A stretch of 64,000 nt of DNA from Alloactinosynnema sp. L-07 (GCF_900070365.1 NZ_LN850107.1:4464001-4528000); one strand, 5' to 3'. Shown: positions 34,031 through 44,392, numbered from the stretch's first letter. Translations and numbers: made by a program. The notes: generated by a model not told the origin, from the letters alone.

Positions 34031-36741
34031 TCAACCGACCTGGCCGCCGCAGCACGATCGGATGACAGCCGGCGTCAGGTCGACCGGCGCACCCTCGAGG
34101 AACTTGCGTACGGCGGGCTGGCGGACCAGTTTCCGGAGGGGTTTCGGTAGGTCGTCGACCGTGGTGGCTTCCTCGGCTGCTTTGACCTTCTCGATAAGGT
34201 CGGCGTCGTGTTGGAGGTGGTCTGCGAGCAGGGGCCACCGGATGCGAATCGCGGTCCACACCGCTAGCGCGTCCAATGGCACTGTGCCACCCTCCAGTGT
34301 GCGCAGGATTCGCAGCACGCTGTAGGTGTTGACGAAGCGCTTCATGCTGCGAGGGTTGGCCAGGAGCATCGGCGCGAACCTTTGCAGGGCGTGCTCGGTG
34401 GAGGTGGTGATCTCCGGTGTGGACATCCGGGCGATGGCGTCCGTGACGACGGCCTGCCGAGCGACCGGATCCGCGTCGTACAGCGCCTTCAGGACGTCCA
34501 GTTCGCTGCGTCCGCTCACGACCCGCGCGCGCAGTTCTTGGATCTCATCAGTGGTCTTCGGGGTGGCGGTGCCGGAGTCCACTCCCAGCAACGCACCGAG
34601 GTAGCCCGATTGGGTCTCGACGCCCATGGCGGGCATCGGCACGCTGAGCTGGAATAGTTTGTCCAGGAACAAGTAGCCCAAGGGGCGACCGGGCTCGTCC
34701 ACCGCTCCTTCGAAGCTCTCGTAGGTCTTCTCGTAAGCACGCCTCAACCACGCCCCGTCGGCGGCCACCACGAACGCGGCAGCCCGCCTCGGCCGTCGAG
34801 AGTCGCGCGAGGCATCGCGCACCAAGTTCTGGACAGCGTCGAGGATGCCGACGACGAACTTCTCGTCGCATCGGTCGAGGTCGTCGATGAGGAAGACCAC
34901 GGGCCGCGGTGAGTGCTCCATGAGCCACGCGAAGTGCGCCGTGACGTCCCGCATCGGGTTGGTGTGCGCCTGCTCAAACAGGCGCGCACCGCGGGAGAGT
35001 CCCACAGCAGCAGCTTCGTCGCGACCTTGCCCGCGGTCCAGAAGCCGGCCACCACGGTCAGCGCCGCCGCCAACGCCTTTGCCAGCTCCCCGAACTTCGT
35101 CGGCGTCAACGAGATCGGCCCCAGCATCGCGACCACGCCCACCACCAAGAGCACGAGGATTACCAGGGCCAGCAGGTATGACGCACCGGAACGCGTCACC
35201 CGTGCGGTGATTTCCCGCGCCCGTGTCGCGGGACGACGCCACCATGGGGCCGCGCGGATCAACTGGTCGCGAAGACAGGTGATCAGCGCCCACCAGGGAG
35301 GGTCCACCTTGGCGTGTCGCCACGCGTCGAAGGTGACCACGAGGCTGCTGTCGGGCGGGTCCGCCAAGCGGTGCGCGAGCAGGTTCAGCAGCGTGGTCTT
35401 GCCGGCGCCCCAGGGGCCGTCCAGGTGGACCAGGAAGGAGATGTCCGGTTGTTCGCGCTGAGCCTGGCGTAAGCGCAGGGCCAGGACGTCCGCGAGCACG
35501 CCGCGGTTGAGGCGGTCTGTCGTCGCTGGCGCGTCGTTCACCCAGTCGACGTTCTGCCGTGGCTGTCCGGTGACGGCGGACAACCTCCGCTCGGCGGCGG
35601 CGCGCTCTTCTTCACCTTCTTCCCGGAACACCAACTGGCGTGCATATGAGTGCACGAGAGGGTGCAGGACGTAGCCCTGGTCGTAGGCGTCCAGCATGTT
35701 TTGCGCGCGGAGTTGGTTGAGCAGGGATGCGGCATCGCTGGGCGATAGGTCGCCCAACGCTGCTGCTTCGGCCTCGGTGACGATCTCGTTCTCATGGAGG
35801 CCGAGCAGCCGCAACAGCCGGGCGGCGTCGCGGGGCAGAGCCGCATAGCTCCACGACAACACCGCTGTCAAGGACGTCTGCCCGTCGTCTGCGCCTTCCG
35901 ACAGCAACCGGTCCGAGCGGTGAGCGAAGGAGTTCCTCAGCTCGGCCAGCGGTGTGTGGGGCCTAGCTTGCACAAGTGCGCCGACGATTCTGAGTGCGAG
36001 TGGCAGTCCCGCGCAGAGCGCAACCAGCGCCGTAGCCGCGTCGGGTTCGCCCTGCACTCTCTCTTCGCCGACGACGTGGATGAACAGCGCCATGCTGGAG
36101 TCAAGGGGCAAAGGGTCGAGCACGATCGTCGTGACGCTGAGCGTGGCGGTCAGCAGGTTCATACGCTTCCGACTCGTCACGACCAGCGCGCTGGGGCCCG
36201 TTCCAGGCAACAGCGGCAGAACCTGTTCGTCCGCTGCCACGTTGTCCAAAACGATCAATAGTCGCCGGGAGCTGCTCAATGAGCGGAAGACCGCCGCCCG
36301 AGCGTCCAAGTCGACCGGCACGGCGTCGGGTGCGACACCGAGCGCGTGCAGCAGGAAACCGAGAGCATCGTCGGGCGACAGCGGCACACCGGCGGTGTCG
36401 TAGCCGTGCATGTCGACGAACAGCTGACCATCCGGGAAGCGGTCAGCCACCCGATGCGCCCAATGAACTGCCAGCGCTGTCTTCCCGACACCGGGCATGC
36501 CGGAGATCAAGGTGATCGGGGCTTCCGTCTTATCGACTCCGGCGACGAGGCGAGCGAGTTCTTCCTGCCTCCCTACAAAGCTGGACGGCGAGGTGGGCAA
36601 CTGGCGCGGCACAGGCGTCGCCGATGAGTGAACGTGGACGCCGCCGATGATCGAACCCACCTGGACGACCTGTCCCTGATCCGAGCCTCCGACGACAAAG
36701 GGTTCCTCTGGTTCGTCGGGCGGCATGGCGGTCGTTGTCAT
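34031..36741 (-). CDS. STAND (NB-ARC) plus KAP P-loop NTPase fusion, frameshifted near 34993
   Basis: About 900 residues from ATG 36741 once one base is restored. Order: short N-terminal tail with a 'GGVHVHSS' beta element; NB-ARC module with Walker A 'LISGMPGVGKTAL', Walker B-like 'RRLLIVLDNVAADE', 'ALVVTSRKRM' and 'GLPLALRIVGAL'; winged-helix part 'HPLVHSYARQLV'. A second, KAP-type NTPase follows: 'HLDGPWGAGKTTLLNLLA', two membrane helices (about residues 545-600), and after the frameshift 'RPVVFLIDDLDRCDEKFVVGILDAVQ' (Walker B), ending with the KAP 'NPRSMKRFVNTY' helices. The break is repaired by one C in the CCC run near 34993. KAP proteins are membrane-linked NTPases in bacterial conflict systems; fusion to an AfsR-like STAND module suggests a pathogen sensor. 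Without the repair two separate proteins would result. Confidence 0.8.
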
Positions 36742-36931
36742 AATCCCTTTCCTGCCGGTGGCCGGTACAGCATGACACCACGGTCCCGAAGCTGGGCACC
36801 CCGAATTGGTCGAGGGCAAGAGCAGGTGGTGGTGCATTGCGACGCGGAGCTGTCGCGCCACCGGACTAATCGACCAATCCGCCAAGGTCGTCAACCCAGA
36901 TGACGTTCGCGCATCGGGACGCCTCATCCGC

Positions 36932-36955
36932 TCATCGGCAGGACAGTGCGAGCCG
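36932..36955. repeat. Dispersed recombinase-associated repeat, copy C
   Basis: TCATCGGCAGGACAGTGCG just after the stop of recombinase copy 2. It corresponds to copy A after recombinase copy 1, and shares the preceding CATCCGC with the copy at 50517. Confidence 0.5.
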
Positions 36956-36957
36956 CG

Positions 36958-37911
36958 TTAGGTGCCGGAGGCCATGTAGGCGGCGAGGATGTAGTTGGGG
37001 TGGCGGTCGAGGTTGGTGCGAGCTCGGTCGTAGCGCACGGTGGTTCTGGGGTCGGCGTGTCGTGCGGCGATTTGGACGTCGCGGAGGTCGACTCCGGCGT
37101 CGAGCATCGTGGTGACGAAGGTGTGGCGCAGCATGTGCGGGTGCATCCGGGGCAACCGCACCACCGACACCCCGGCCAGGCGGCGGAGCCGTCGGGTGGC
37201 GCAGTGGCGGTCCATGCGGTGTGCTCGCCGGTTGAGCAGGATCGCCCCGGTGGTTCGGTCGTCGACAGCCCGGTCGAGAGCCCGGCCGACTGCGGGCGGA
37301 AGCGGTACGAGAGCGACTTTGGCGCCCTTTCCGACCACGCGCAGGACTCGGGGGCCGTGTTCCTCACCGATGTCGGTCACGCTGGAGCCGCAGGCCTCGA
37401 AGATCCGCAGCCCGAGTAAGCCGAGCATGGCGACGAGGGCGAAATCGAAGGGGTTGGTGGAGTCGCGGGCGGCGGTCAGCAGTGCCTCGAACTGCAGGTG
37501 CGACAAACCAAGTGTCGGTGACTCGTTCGCGACCACCGGGCGGCGGACGTAGTCGGCCGGTGAGTGCTCCAGCACGGAGTCGATGACACAGGTGCGGTAG
37601 AAGCCGGTGACCACGGCCATCCGCCGCGACACGGTGGAGGGCTTGAATCCGCGGATCTCCTGCATCCACCGCACATACCGCTCCACATCCGCCCGCGCCA
37701 TGCCCAGCGGAGCGAGCTGGTGCTCGCCGCACCAGGTCAGGTAGATCCGCAGGTCGGACTCGGTATGCAGGCGCGAGGTGCCGGTGAACCGGGCCAGGTA
37801 CGCCGAGCACGCCAACCGCAACACGACGTCACCGTCGGGAAGTACTTCAGAGGTAGTCATGCCCACGACGGTGAACCCGGCCCGCTTGCCCAGCGACCCC
37901 CGCCGCGGCAT
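36958..37911 (-). CDS. Tyrosine recombinase/integrase, copy 2
   Basis: 317 residues from ATG 37911 (alternative ATG 37860, MTTSEVLP). Catalytic residues: Arg169 ('GLLGLRIFEAC'), Lys195 or Lys198, His259 and Arg262 ('HPHMLRHTF'), His285, nucleophile Tyr294 ('VRYDRARTN'). Closely similar to copy 1 along its whole length, with differences scattered mostly at synonymous positions, so the two diverged a while ago and both stayed under selection. It could move the region between the copies or itself as a small cassette; each copy is bordered by related 20-base repeats at both ends. Confidence 0.9.
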   Translation of the reverse strand: MPRRGSLGKRAGFTVVGMTTSEVLPDGDVVLRLACSAYLARFTGTSRLHTESDLRIYLTWCGEHQLAPLGMARADVERYVRWMQEIRGFKPSTVSRRMAVVTGFYRTCVIDSVLEHSPADYVRRPVVANESPTLGLSHLQFEALLTAARDSTNPFDFALVAMLGLLGLRIFEACGSSVTDIGEEHGPRVLRVVGKGAKVALVPLPPAVGRALDRAVDDRTTGAILLNRRAHRMDRHCATRRLRRLAGVSVVRLPRMHPHMLRHTFVTTMLDAGVDLRDVQIAARHADPRTTVRYDRARTNLDRHPNYILAAYMASGT

Positions 37912-37923
37912 GTGCGGATGTTC
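37905..37923. repeat. Dispersed recombinase-associated repeat, copy D
   Basis: GCGGCATGTGCGGATGTTC at the 5' end of recombinase copy 2, overlapping its proposed start codon. Position equals copy B at recombinase copy 1. Confidence 0.45.
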
Positions 37924-38108
37924 GTTGATTTACAAAGGAATTGTCCCGAAACGCCGTGGCCACACGACCCACACGATTCTCTGGCCCGAAGATGCGTCGG
38001 TCGACTACCAAGCCCACCAGGGTCACACAGAACCCAGGTCCGTACCCTGGAGTGAATGACGCTCCTGCACTCCGTCCCTGATCCATCCGTCGGATAGGCC
38101 GACCGTCC

Positions 38109-40009
38109 ATGATGATCGACTACAATGTCAGCGACCATTGGTCGGAGGACGATCCTGACTGGCTGAAGTCTTTGGTGTCGTCTCTCGATCGGAACCACGG
38201 CGCCAGCACCGTCCTGCCCCTCACGGTCATCGTCGAGGAGATCGCCGAGTGGGTCGAACTCGCCAGCGGCACCGACGCCTGGAAGAGGCAGCCAACCGGG
38301 CCTCGCTCCAATTGGATCTCGATGAGTCGGTGGGTGCAGTCGGTTCATCGCTTCGTGCGCGCATCGCTGGACCGCTTGCCGCCTTCAAGGCAGCCTTTGC
38401 GAACCTCGCTTGTAGCTCTTCGGTGGTCCTCAGCCAGCCACCTGGAACTCGTGTCGGCGCCATCTGGACGGAAGCGCTCTCGACGGCCCGCAACGCTCTC
38501 GACTCGGACCAAGCCGTGCGCTCGAGCTGGGACGACCTGATCGCGACGGCCCAGGATCGAACTCTTGCCCGACGCGAGTACCGGCCGATCGCTGATCTAC
38601 TGTTCGAGCAGTTGCAGCGGCGAGGCCTCAGCGCAGAGTGGACGTTCCGCGATCTAGTCTCGATGGTTGCGTACGGTCGAGACCCTGATGAGATTCCAGT
38701 CGGCACGAAGGACACACCGCTCGTAGAACGGCTTGCGAACGCCCGCACCTTCGTCGGGAACCCCCCTGCGGTCGAGCCGGTCGTCGTCTGGCTCGGATAC
38801 CAGGGTCGGATCCATGTCCACCTCTCCGCAGGGCGCGTGTCGTTCATCGATGCGCATTGGGCAGTACCGAACGCAGTGCCAGGTGGGCAGGACTTCGAGC
38901 ACAAGGCAGAGCTCTGGGAGCTCGTCCAGCACAGCGGCGTATTCAAGGTCGCTAAGCTGGTGGACGAGGCGTCCGATGTCGACTTCCTGGTGCGCGTCGA
39001 CCTCGGCGACACAACAGCCGCCGGTGCTGTTGCGCGCGCCGTCGACATCGTGAACACGATCCTGAACGTGGCGATCCACAACGCGGGCGGGGTTCGTCCA
39101 CACCTTGCTCAGCATGGCCTCATTCGCTCGGGCCAGGCTGGCGCCTTTGGTTTCGGGGTCACCGGGCGCGAGACTGGCTCTTCGGACGACCACTACGGAG
39201 CGCGCATCACGGCCGACGCGATCGAGAAGCATGGGCCGCGGATTGCAGAGGCACTTGCCCGCGAGGAACTCCCCCGGTTCCTGGCTGCGGCCATTGAGGT
39301 GCAGACAACTGCCGATCACCCGTTCAGCCGCGACATGGCGCTGCGCAAGCCATCTGAAGCCGACATCAGCAGCGTGATACCGCTCGCCGACCGCGTCGTA
39401 CAGCACGTCGCTGCGCACGCGGCGATGAACCCGAACGATCTGTTCAGTCTGTTGGAGGAGCGCTGGCCACACGCCCGGTGGCTTACAGACCTTCAGAATG
39501 CGGCGGGGATGTGCCTGCTCGGCGGCGGTCGGCGCGACGCGCTACGCCACGAGCTTACCGTGGAATGGTTTTCAGATAGACCGAAGCAGCCGTGGATCCT
39601 GTTCCTCGCGGATCGAGCCGACGACTTCATCTCGCTATGCCGCTTGGAACACGAGCGTGCCTGGACCGCGCGAATGTTCGCGAGCGTCAGTGATCACGCC
39701 ATCTACAGCGCCATCATCGACGAGTACACAGCCGAGAGCAAAGTGCTGGAAGCACGCCGTCGCCGCGTCCGCAACGCGTTGGTCCACGGCAACCCCGCCA
39801 GCTTCACGGTGGTGCAGTCCGTGCGCGAGTACGCCGAGTTCCTGGGCGGCAGCGCCCTCAACCTGGGGCTCGAGTCATACGTCGACGGCACGGCGCCTGC
39901 CGCAGCGTTGGCGACCAGAACGGACGAACTCATCGCCATGCACGGCGGACAGGATGCCGCGAGCTACTGGCGCGCTCGCATCGCGGCGGACGGATGGCCG
40001 ACCGCCTAG
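38109..40009 (+). CDS. HEPN-motif protein, unknown, frameshifted near 38279
   Basis: About 633 residues if one base is added in the CC at 38278-38279. The start ATG 38109 frame runs 'MMIDYNVSDHWSEDDPDWLKSLVSSLD' to 'ELASGTDA', and the following frame continues 'LEEAANRASLQLDLDESVGA' to 40009. The C-terminal region contains 'RRRVRNALVHGNPASF' (about residues 545-560 of the joined protein). This is the R-N-x3-H pattern of HEPN ribonucleases, within a helical stretch like those of ApeA-type defence proteins. The middle is mixed alpha/beta with no other motif recognised. It is a single gene downstream of recombinase copy 2. A defence RNase is plausible; the HEPN call rests on one motif and helical context. 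Confidence 0.6.
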
Positions 40010-40520
40010 CTTGAGTGACCTTGCGGCAGGGCGTCGTTTGCCCAAGAGTTCTCTCCTAACTGCTGCGGGTGCCATCGCCGCTGTGGCGCGGGTCGTGGGT
40101 GTGGCGTCGTTTCTTGGCCGGAAGGCGGGGCGAGGCCAAGACCCTGCAGGTGCGGTCGCATCGTTCTAGGATCTGCTCGTCGACCAGACAGGGCTCTTGG
40201 CCCAGACCACGCCCGCACCTTCATCGCCCGCCACAACCTTGCCTCACTCACGGTCATCGGCATGTGCGGTTGGTCCCATCCCACTGCTCGACGACCGCTC
40301 CGGGGGTGTAGGACGACGTCACCGCGCTGCGGATGACTGTCGATCTGGTTGGGCACCGCAGGAGTTATCGATCGCGGGTCCGCTGCCGAGCGGTGCCATT
40401 GCGATGACAGGGCGGCCGCGTCGTGGTCTCGGAGCGGTAGTAGGCGCTGCTGATTGGGCTGTTCGAGTGCACCTGAGCCTTCTGTTGTCACGTGCCGACC
40501 GACTATGTCGATGGATTGGT
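40010..40520. other. Intergenic region with scar-like repeat F
   Basis: About 510 bases without a convincing gene. At 40254-40273 lies TCATCGGCATGTGCGGTTGG, preceded by CCTTGCCTCAC as at repeat copy A, so this could be the edge of a lost recombinase cassette. The open frame of the secreted protein begins in the second half (from 40197), but its sequence before 40521 does not look coding. Confidence 0.45.
40254..40273. repeat. Dispersed recombinase-associated repeat, copy F
   Basis: TCATCGGCATGTGCGGTTGG. The 5' flank CCTTGCCTCAC and GGTCATCGGCA are shared with copy A (23081), suggesting a longer common boundary. Confidence 0.45.
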
Positions 40521-42245
40521 GTGACTGCTGAGTCGAACTTCGCTGACCTGGTGCACCGCCGCGTGGGTGCGTTCGCCCGGAAGCTGACCCGCGCGTCTGT
40601 GATGGTGCTGGTGGTGGTCCTCGGTGCATTGTCCGTGCCCGGCACGGCGCATGCATTGGGGAACAACTACCCGTGGCCGCATGCAAGCATGTCCCAGCAT
40701 TCACCTTTGCGGTTCGTGTACCGCAACTGCACGGACTACGCCGCGTGGACGCTCAACAAGCAACTGGGTGGATCGACTACCGACATCCGTTTCGACTGGA
40801 GCAGTATCCAAGCGGGTGGTAGTGGGCATGCACGGGACTGGCGGCAAGGTGCGCTCAACCGGGGCAAACCTGTCGACGGCACACCGAAGCGGGGTGCCGT
40901 GGCGTGGTGGGGTTCGAGCCACGGGGGTGGTTACGGCCACGTGGCGATCGTGGCCGACGTTCGCGATGGCGGAAATACCATCGAAGTCCACGAATACAAC
41001 CACGGCTACACCGGCGCGTTCAACGCCCGGCCCATCACGCGGTCGGGTGACTGGCCGCAAGATTTCTTGCATATCGCCGACCTACCCGACACGCCTGCCC
41101 CGGCGCCTCCATCCGACGCCGACGCCGACGGGGTCCCGGACTCAACCGACCGTTGCCCGCGGATGCCGGGCCCGGTCAACAACCGCGGCTGCCCGCTCAC
41201 CGGACACACCGTCACGGGCTACTTCCACGGCAACGACGATCGCCTCGACGTCTTGTCCATCTACGACTACGGCAACGACAGCATCGGTGCCTGGGTGTTC
41301 CCCGGCACCGACACCGGCGTCGCAGGCGCAACCCACCTGTGGCGCAGCCCGGACCACACGTGGAACTGGAGCAACTCGGTGTTCCTCGCCGGCGACTTCA
41401 CCGGCGACGACCCGCACACCGACGTCATCGGTTTCTACGACTATGGCAACGATGACATGGGAGCCTGGCTGTTCCGCGGAACAGGGAACGGGCTGGAGAG
41501 GGAACGCCTGCTCTGGCGGAGCGGCGTCGGGCAGTGGAACATGCGCAACGGCAGCACCTTCCTCGTCGGCGACTTCACCGGCGGTGATGATCGTGACGAC
41601 GTGGTCGCCCTCTACGACTACGGCAACGACGACCTCGGCGCCTGGGTCTTCACCGGCAACGGTGACGGCGTGAACCGGGAACGCATCCTCTGGCGCACAG
41701 GAGCAGGCCAGTGGGCGCTGTCCCGTTCCAGCTTCGTCGCGGGCGAGTTCACCGGGACGGCTGGGACCGACCTGGTCGCGTTCTACGACTACGGCAACGA
41801 CGACCTCGGCGCCTGGGTCTTCAGCGGCACCGGCGACGGCATCGCCCCCGGGGCGTTCCGCTGGCGCACGGGTCCCGGTCAGTGGCGTCACCAGTCCTCC
41901 CGCTACCTGGCCGGCGACTTCGGCGACGACGGCTTCACCGACGTGGTCGCCCTCTACGACTACGGCAACGACGACCTAGGCCAATGGACCTTCACCGGCA
42001 ACGGCGACGGCGTCGCCCCCGGGGCGTTCCGCTGGCGCACAGGCCCCGGCCAGTGGAACCCCGGGAACAGCAAATGGGCCCTGACAGGATCTCGCAACAG
42101 CCGCACCTCCGACGTCACAGCCTTCTACAACTACGGCGGCGACAACCTCGGCGGTTGGCAACTGCCGGGCACCCTAGGAGGCCTCGACGCCAGGAGGTTG
42201 CTCTGGACCACCGGCCCAGGAAAGTGGAACTGGACAGCGATGTAG
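40521..42245 (+). CDS. Secreted CHAP-domain protein with FG-GAP-like propeller repeats
   Basis: About 574 residues from GTG 40521; the true start is uncertain and the frame opens at 40197. A basic N-terminus and hydrophobic helix end in 'GTAHA', a signal peptide cleavage site. Next comes a CHAP amidase/endopeptidase domain: 'YRNCTDYAAWTLNKQ' with the catalytic Cys, and 'GGYGHVAIVADV' with the catalytic His. A short thrombospondin type-3-like calcium segment ('DADADGVPDSTDRCP') follows, then about seven near-identical repeats of roughly 60 residues with 'YDYGNDDLGAWVFTG' and 'LWRTGPGQW', forming a propeller. CHAP enzymes cut peptidoglycan; this one is likely exported to hydrolyse wall material, perhaps of competitors. 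Repeat homogeneity suggests recent duplication. Confidence 0.85.
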   Translation: MTAESNFADLVHRRVGAFARKLTRASVMVLVVVLGALSVPGTAHALGNNYPWPHASMSQHSPLRFVYRNCTDYAAWTLNKQLGGSTTDIRFDWSSIQAGGSGHARDWRQGALNRGKPVDGTPKRGAVAWWGSSHGGGYGHVAIVADVRDGGNTIEVHEYNHGYTGAFNARPITRSGDWPQDFLHIADLPDTPAPAPPSDADADGVPDSTDRCPRMPGPVNNRGCPLTGHTVTGYFHGNDDRLDVLSIYDYGNDSIGAWVFPGTDTGVAGATHLWRSPDHTWNWSNSVFLAGDFTGDDPHTDVIGFYDYGNDDMGAWLFRGTGNGLERERLLWRSGVGQWNMRNGSTFLVGDFTGGDDRDDVVALYDYGNDDLGAWVFTGNGDGVNRERILWRTGAGQWALSRSSFVAGEFTGTAGTDLVAFYDYGNDDLGAWVFSGTGDGIAPGAFRWRTGPGQWRHQSSRYLAGDFGDDGFTDVVALYDYGNDDLGQWTFTGNGDGVAPGAFRWRTGPGQWNPGNSKWALTGSRNSRTSDVTAFYNYGGDNLGGWQLPGTLGGLDARRLLWTTGPGKWNWTAM

Positions 42246-42567
42246 GTGAGCAGCGCTGCGGGTTCGACCTACGCCGAACCGTCCTTACCGCAGGCAAGCC
42301 GCTCACCGGTGAACGGTCATCGCCGACGGTTGTTCGGCGAACGTGGAGTGGAGGTGATCACCGGAGCCAGCGAACCCTGCTCGTAGCCGACGACGAGTGC
42401 TCACCTCCCGCGAAGAAAGTCGTCCAAAGCGCTGAGGTTACGCCCGAAATACCCGCCCAGGCCTCGTCTATTCCGGCGGGCTGCTTGATCATGATCGGGA
42501 GTGGATCCCGCCCACGAGGTGGCGGCAGCCATTGTCAGTATGGTCACCATGTGCTGAGTTCTGGCTC

Positions 42568-42771
42568 GTGAGGGTTGGTAGGGCTCGCGTGGCCGCTGTC
42601 CTTGTCCTGGCGTTGGTCGCCGCTGCCGGACTGGCGTTCTGGGGGGATCGGATAGGTGCGTTCTGCGGGCCGTACACGTGGTTGGCTTTCGCGGGCTTCG
42701 CACTCGACGGTGTGGGAGGCGGCTTGGCCTTCCTGTGGCTGGCTACAAGACGGCGAAGGCGAACTCGTTGA
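42568..42771 (+). CDS. Small two-helix membrane protein (possible)
   Basis: 67 residues from GTG 42568. Two hydrophobic helices ('VAAVLVLALVAAAGLAFW' and 'WLAFAGFALDGVGGGLAFLWLA') are followed by an Arg-rich tail. The ribosome site is weak, so it may be spurious. The 320 bases before it (42246-42567) show no gene. Confidence 0.4.
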   Translation: MRVGRARVAAVLVLALVAAAGLAFWGDRIGAFCGPYTWLAFAGFALDGVGGGLAFLWLATRRRRRTR

Positions 42772-42834
42772 TCGAGTCCCGGGCTGCGATCGGCAGCACC
42801 CCGAACTACAGCGAGTCGACCCATGGTCATGTCA

Positions 42835-43038
42835 TCAACGACTTCGAATGCGGCGCGGGCGCGCTGCCGCACGATGCGTGGCCTGCTGGCCTTGACCCAA
42901 CCCACGGCGGACGCGCCGCAACCCTAGGCGTGCGGTGATGACGAAGCTGATCAGCGCGGTGCAGAACTTCAACACGGCTGTAATCCCGGGCAGCCAGGCC
43001 CAAACGGTGACGAAGAAGGTGACAATCGTGGACCACAT
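42835..43038 (-). CDS. Small membrane peptide gene divergent from the Nudix gene
   Basis: 67 residues from ATG 43038, which has an excellent GGAGG five bases upstream. Hydrophobic N-terminal half ('MWSTIVTFFVTVWAWLPGITAVLKFCTALISFVI') followed by a strongly basic tail. It could be a small toxin-like or regulatory membrane peptide; no family was recognised. It shares its promoter region with the Nudix gene on the other strand. Confidence 0.5.
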   Translation of the reverse strand: MWSTIVTFFVTVWAWLPGITAVLKFCTALISFVITARLGLRRVRRGLGQGQQATHRAAARPRRIRSR

Positions 43039-43133
43039 CGGTACCTCCGAATGGAAACGAACGACGATGCAGTCGACGGTGTGGCCGGACCCATCTGGTC
43101 ATGTCCAGATCTGGATTCTGGACGGCGGTCCTA

Positions 43134-44392
43134 ATGCGTGACCGGTTGCGTCGCCTGCACGGGTTGGCGGGCTCGCCGACCAAGGATCGGCTGAAGGAAC
43201 ACGCCGATGGCGCCGGGCACAGCGTGAGCCGAGCCGCACTGGCCGCGGTGACGGTGGATAGTGGTAGCGCACCTCGATGGGCGACGGTGGAGGCGTTTAT
43301 CGACGCCTGTGTTCACTACGCCAGGGCACGTAAACGCCCGCTGCCAGACCATGAGATAGACATGTTGACCTGGAAAGCCGAATACGACCGGGCATATCCT
43401 GGGCAGCGAAGGGACCGATCGAACCCAACCGATCTTGGAAAGCTCGCTGAGCCGACAACGTCTTCAGATATTCTCGACTACGACGTGCGGCAGGATGGGC
43501 TGTTCTCGCTCGGCGTATGGAGCCCGGCGCGAAGGTTGGAGCCGAGTCGTCTAATTACCGAAACCATGTCAGCCGACAAAAGACCTATGCAGCCATACCT
43601 CGACCAAACAGCCTTCGTGGCGGCCACGGAGGCGCGCAGCCGAATAGCATCCGGGGCGACGGTCTACCTGACCGGCTTCCGCATCGATCACAGAGAGTCC
43701 GATGAGACACAATACTGTCGCATTCGTCTCGCGCCCAGCAATTATCCAGAAGTTTTGGCGATCGAGGACCTTCGAATTCGACGTCCCGAACTTTTCGAGA
43801 GGTGCGATAGAGATATTGAGCGTGACGTTCGCGACTATCTCGGCATGGCTGTACCGTCGTCAGTGGCGGTAAATCTCGTAGTTGTTTCCTCTGAGAATGA
43901 TGAGCTACTGTGCGTTGAACGGTCGGCGGCCGTCGATAGTGCGGTCGGATGGTGGACGGTCGGCGTCTTCGAGACGATGAAGCAATCTGACCCTAATCGG
44001 CCCGGGGCGCCAGAAGATCTCTACGGCCTCGTAGCAAGAGGCTTGAACGAAGAACTCGGCCTTCAACCGAGCGTCCATAATCCGATACAGATCTCATGGG
44101 TTGGTATCTTTAGGCCGATTTTGCGAGGGCACGTGGTTGTCGTCTTGAAGCTGAAAATTTCAAAGGAGGAGACATGCGCTCGCGTGCGCGAGGCCACTCC
44201 GGGTACGAGCATGCCGCTATCGACTGGATCCCGTTGCGGCCGCAGCTAGTCCGAGCGTTCAATCAGGCCGGACGAACAATTCGCCCGAGCAGAGTTGGAT
44301 CCACGATTGAAGTCCACCGCCGCACGTGGATCGAGCAATCCAGATTGGCTGTCCAAGAGGCCTGGAGATTTAGAAACGCCATTGATTACTAG
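43134..44392 (+). CDS. HTH plus Nudix hydrolase-like protein, frameshifted and cut by IS630
   Basis: From ATG 43134. Residues 1-90 resemble the XRE-like helical module at the N-terminus of many actinomycete signalling proteins ('RLRRLHGLAGSPTKDRLKEHADGAGHSVSRAAL', 'FIDACVHYARARK'). From about residue 240 a Nudix-like domain follows: 'NLVVVSSENDELLCVERS', 'GWWTVGVFETM' and a box-like 'GAPEDLYGLVARGLNEELGL'. A frameshift near 44195 (one C missing in CC) moves the frame to 'GHSGYEHAAIDWIPLRPQLVRAFNQ', which then ends at 44392 in a TAG formed by the IS630 insertion ('NAIDY', stop). The native C-terminus is therefore lost. GC content drops from about 43550 onward, suggesting foreign origin. Confidence 0.65.

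Noticed and set aside
42532..42771. Longer version of the small membrane protein starting at 42532
   Set aside because: The added residues lack a ribosome site and look non-coding; GTG 42568 is the more likely start, if the gene is real.
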